From Nanoarchaeales archaeon (GTDB lineage: Archaea; Nanobdellota; Nanobdellia; Woesearchaeales; UBA583), in assembly GCA_013215525.1 (NCBI GenBank), contig JABSQY010000085.1, positions 1 through 7,461 of the forward strand: a stretch of 7,461 bases of DNA, read 5' to 3'. The notes below the pieces were generated by a model. The model was not told where the DNA came from, searched no databases, and saw nothing but the letters and a program-made list of their open reading frames with translations. Shown here in pieces: positions 6,218 to 7,461 of the stretch. Every line of letters begins with the position of its first letter. The stretch's first letter is position 1. The position numbers and the translations under genes are program-made.

Positions 6218-7207
6218 ATGGAATTAGATAATAAAATAATTATATATGAAAATAATGATGGAAAATCACAAATTTCAGTTAAAGTTGAAAATGAAACTGT
6301 TTGGCTATCTCAAAGTCAACTTGTATCATTATTTAAATCTAGTAAATCTAATATTTCTGAACATATTAAACATATTTTTGAAGAAGATGAATTAAGTTCT
6401 GAATCAGTTGTTCGGAAATTCCGAACAACTGCTTCAGATGGTAAAAAATATAATGTTGACCATTATAATTTAGATTTAATTATTTCTGTAGGATATAGAG
6501 TTAAATCACATATCGCGACACAGTTTAGAATTTGGGCAACTCAGAGATTAAAAGAATATCTAATTAAAGGTTTCACAATGAATGATGAACAATTAAAAGG
6601 TAATGGAGGTGGAAATTATTGGAAAGAATTACTTGATAGAATTAAAGATATTCGTTCAAGTGAAAAAGTTTTATACAGACAAGTTCTTGATTTGTATTCA
6701 ACAAGTTCTGATTATAATTCTAAATCAAAAGAAACTATTAAATTTTTCAAAGTTGTTCAAAACAAATTACATTACGCAAGTCACGGCAACACAGCTTCCG
6801 AAGTAATAGTAAAAAGAGCAGACGCAGGCAAACCTTTTATGGGATTGTTAACATTTACAGGAACTGATATTACAAAAAAAGATGTAATTATTGCAAAGAA
6901 TTATTTATCAGAAAAAGAATTAAAAATATTAAATAATATAGTGTCAGCATATTTTGATATGGCAGAAATTAAAGCAATGAATGAAGAGATTATGAATATG
7001 AGTGATTGGGTTATTCAATTAGATAAATTAATTGAATTATTCGATAAAGATATTTTAACTAATTCAGGATTAGTTTCTCATAAACAAGCAATGGAAAAAG
7101 TAGATGTTGAATATAAAAAATATCAAGCTAAAACATTGTCATCTGTTGAAGTTGCATATTTAGAAAATATTAAATATATTGAAAAGAAATTAAAAGGTAA
7201 AAAATAA
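6218..7207 (+). CDS. rhuM: RhuM family protein (virulence RhuM-like)
   Basis: The 329-residue product is a full-length RhuM family member (Pfam Virulence_RhuM), a widespread group on islands and mobile elements with no settled biochemical role. Features match the family: ISVKVENETVWLSQSQLVSLF (19-39), a winged-helix-like segment; SVVRKFRTTASDGKKYNVDHYNLDLIISVGYRV (63-95); TQFRIWATQRLKEYLIKGFTMND (101-123), the Bro-N/KilA-N-like core shared with phage antirepressors; and the C-terminal FFKVVQNKLHYASHGNTASEVIVKRADAGKPFMGL (176-210), followed by helices to the end. I infer DNA binding. It starts one base after the uvrB stop, with its Shine-Dalgarno sequence inside uvrB, so the two are co-transcribed and probably translationally coupled. 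Its coding sequence contains a perfect 27-bp palindrome, and nine bases after its stop a second copy of the uvrB 3' end begins. Both facts point to arrival of rhuM at this site by transfer. Confidence 0.93.
   Translation: MELDNKIIIYENNDGKSQISVKVENETVWLSQSQLVSLFKSSKSNISEHIKHIFEEDELSSESVVRKFRTTASDGKKYNVDHYNLDLIISVGYRVKSHIATQFRIWATQRLKEYLIKGFTMNDEQLKGNGGGNYWKELLDRIKDIRSSEKVLYRQVLDLYSTSSDYNSKSKETIKFFKVVQNKLHYASHGNTASEVIVKRADAGKPFMGLLTFTGTDITKKDVIIAKNYLSEKELKILNNIVSAYFDMAEIKAMNEEIMNMSDWVIQLDKLIELFDKDILTNSGLVSHKQAMEKVDVEYKKYQAKTLSSVEVAYLENIKYIEKKLKGKK
6405..6431. repeat. Perfect 27-bp palindrome inside rhuM
   Basis: The 13-base arm CAGTTGTTCGGAA (6405-6417) is exactly mirrored at 6419-6431 around a single central A. 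It encodes the conserved VVRKFRTT segment. It uses the GC-rich Arg codons CGG and CGA, while AGA is the commoner choice elsewhere in rhuM and uvrB, so the symmetry is not forced by the protein alone. Confidence 0.9.
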
Positions 7208-7220
7208 TAATATTCATAAC

Positions 7221-7269
7221 ATTCACAAAGAAATGGCAAGAATGGAAAAAGAGATGAAGCTTTGTGAAT
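7221..7269 (+). repeat. 10-bp inverted repeat spanning the insert's left edge
   Basis: ATTCACAAAG (7221-7230, part of the uvrB copy) is the exact reverse complement of CTTTGTGAAT (7260-7269), the first ten bases of the insert. The loop is the 29 bases of uvrB sequence between them. The insert therefore begins with bases that can pair with the flank. Confidence 0.7.
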
Positions 7270-7413
7270 ATCTTTGATTCTTCATGAATAATTTTCATTA
7301 AGGATTAGAAATCTTTCATTTCTTTATCACAACGGCTTAGAACTTTATATTTTTCTTTCAAAAATATCAAGGCTTAAGAATTTTTAATTCTTTGAAAACA
7401 TTGTTTTTCTTGA
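7260..7413 (+). other. 154-bp hairpin-rich insertion in the uvrB copy
   Basis: The limits are set by alignment of the two uvrB copies; the insert lies exactly between the codons for K616 and V617. It has no ORF, no obvious terminal inverted repeats and no target duplication. Small stems fill it: 7284-7288/7294-7298, 7307-7312/7318-7323 and 7347-7354/7360-7367 (these two with identical CTTTC loops), 7376-7382/7386-7392, and 7395-7399/7403-7407. The last two are enclosed by CAAG (7368-7371)/CTTG (7409-7412), ending one base before the insert's right edge. Three units begin GGATTAGAA (7302), GGCTTAGAA (7334) and GGCTTAAGAA (7371), spaced 32 and 37 bases. I find no group I or group II intron core motif. 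It could be a small structured mobile element or an RNA; the class is unknown. Confidence 0.6.
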
Positions 7414-7461
7414 GTTGCGGCAAACGATTTAGACTTTGAAAAAGCAATTAACATGCGTGAC

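Larger units (their letters stand above)
7216..7461 (+). pseudogene. Second, interrupted copy of the uvrB 3' end
   Basis: Bases 7216-7259 match 6053-6096 (one mismatch in 44) and 7414-7461 match 6097-6144 (two mismatches in 48). Together they repeat uvrB codons 602-632, part of the UVR domain, in order and orientation. The two halves are separated by 154 unrelated bases. No similarity is visible upstream of 7216, so the left edge is abrupt; the copy continues past the window. It is not translatable as UvrB: it lacks the first ~600 codons and a TGA occurs in frame eight codons into the insert. It is best seen as a target-gene remnant or recombination arm left beside an inserted rhuM. An assembly join between strain variants is possible. 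Confidence 0.85.

Noticed and set aside
6603..6806. 67-codon plus-strand frame inside rhuM
   Set aside because: It overlaps conserved rhuM codons in another frame and has low-complexity composition; it is a shadow frame.
7302..7413. CRISPR array
   Set aside because: The three repeat-like units share only about nine bases, differ in length and contain their own hairpins rather than unique spacers; no cas gene is seen.
7260..7413. Group I or group II intron, or inteins
   Set aside because: The insert is too short, has no recognisable catalytic core or domain V, contains an early in-frame stop, and the host copy is already truncated.
6053..7461. Diversity-generating retroelement (template and variable repeats)
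   Set aside because: The two uvrB copies differ at three silent positions without the adenine-specific pattern, there is no reverse transcriptase, and one copy is interrupted.

Overview
The window is very AT-rich. It looks like a chromosomal or accessory segment of an uncultivated archaeon, most likely a DPANN-type lineage (inference). Several first-in-transcript genes have no Shine-Dalgarno sequence. Instead they carry a TATA-like box about 25-30 bases before the ATG (near 666 for the gene at 637, 2386 for 2360, 3011 for 2986, 4220 for 4249), the layout of archaeal leaderless transcripts. The one clear Shine-Dalgarno sequence lies inside an operon, before the second gene (6201-6207). UvrB and RhuM are also common in bacteria, so a bacterial candidate phylum is not fully excluded.

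Layout: 1-637 is the N-terminal part of an unrecognised helical protein (minus strand, cut by the window edge). A gene-free stretch at 638-885 holds a candidate structured RNA on the plus strand, dominated by a 27-position helix with a CUUG-type tip. Four minus-strand genes follow: a viroplasmin/RNase H protein (886-1515), a membrane-anchored rhodanese-like protein (1695-2360), an unknown 172-residue protein (2468-2986) and an unknown protein ending at 3052 whose start is uncertain. A very short plus-strand membrane ORF (4028-4153) may lie in the upstream part of that last frame. The plus-strand operon uvrB-rhuM (4249-7207) follows.

The most unusual part is the last 250 bases. Nine bases after the rhuM stop the sequence becomes a second copy of the 3' end of uvrB (codons 602-632). 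This copy is split exactly between the codons for K616 and V617 by 154 bp of unrelated sequence. The 154 bp is built from small hairpins, including three degenerate units that each begin GG(A/C)TTA(A)GAA. Over 92 aligned bases the two uvrB copies differ at only three positions. All three are synonymous and all lie within 7 bases of the insertion point. The rhuM gene itself contains a perfect 27-bp palindrome. Taken together this could be a mobile or homing-like module (uvrB tail + RhuM + structured element) that sits at the uvrB 3' end without destroying the gene. A Campbell-type integration or a strain-mixing assembly join at a contig end are the main alternatives. The copy runs off the window, so the right boundary cannot be seen.
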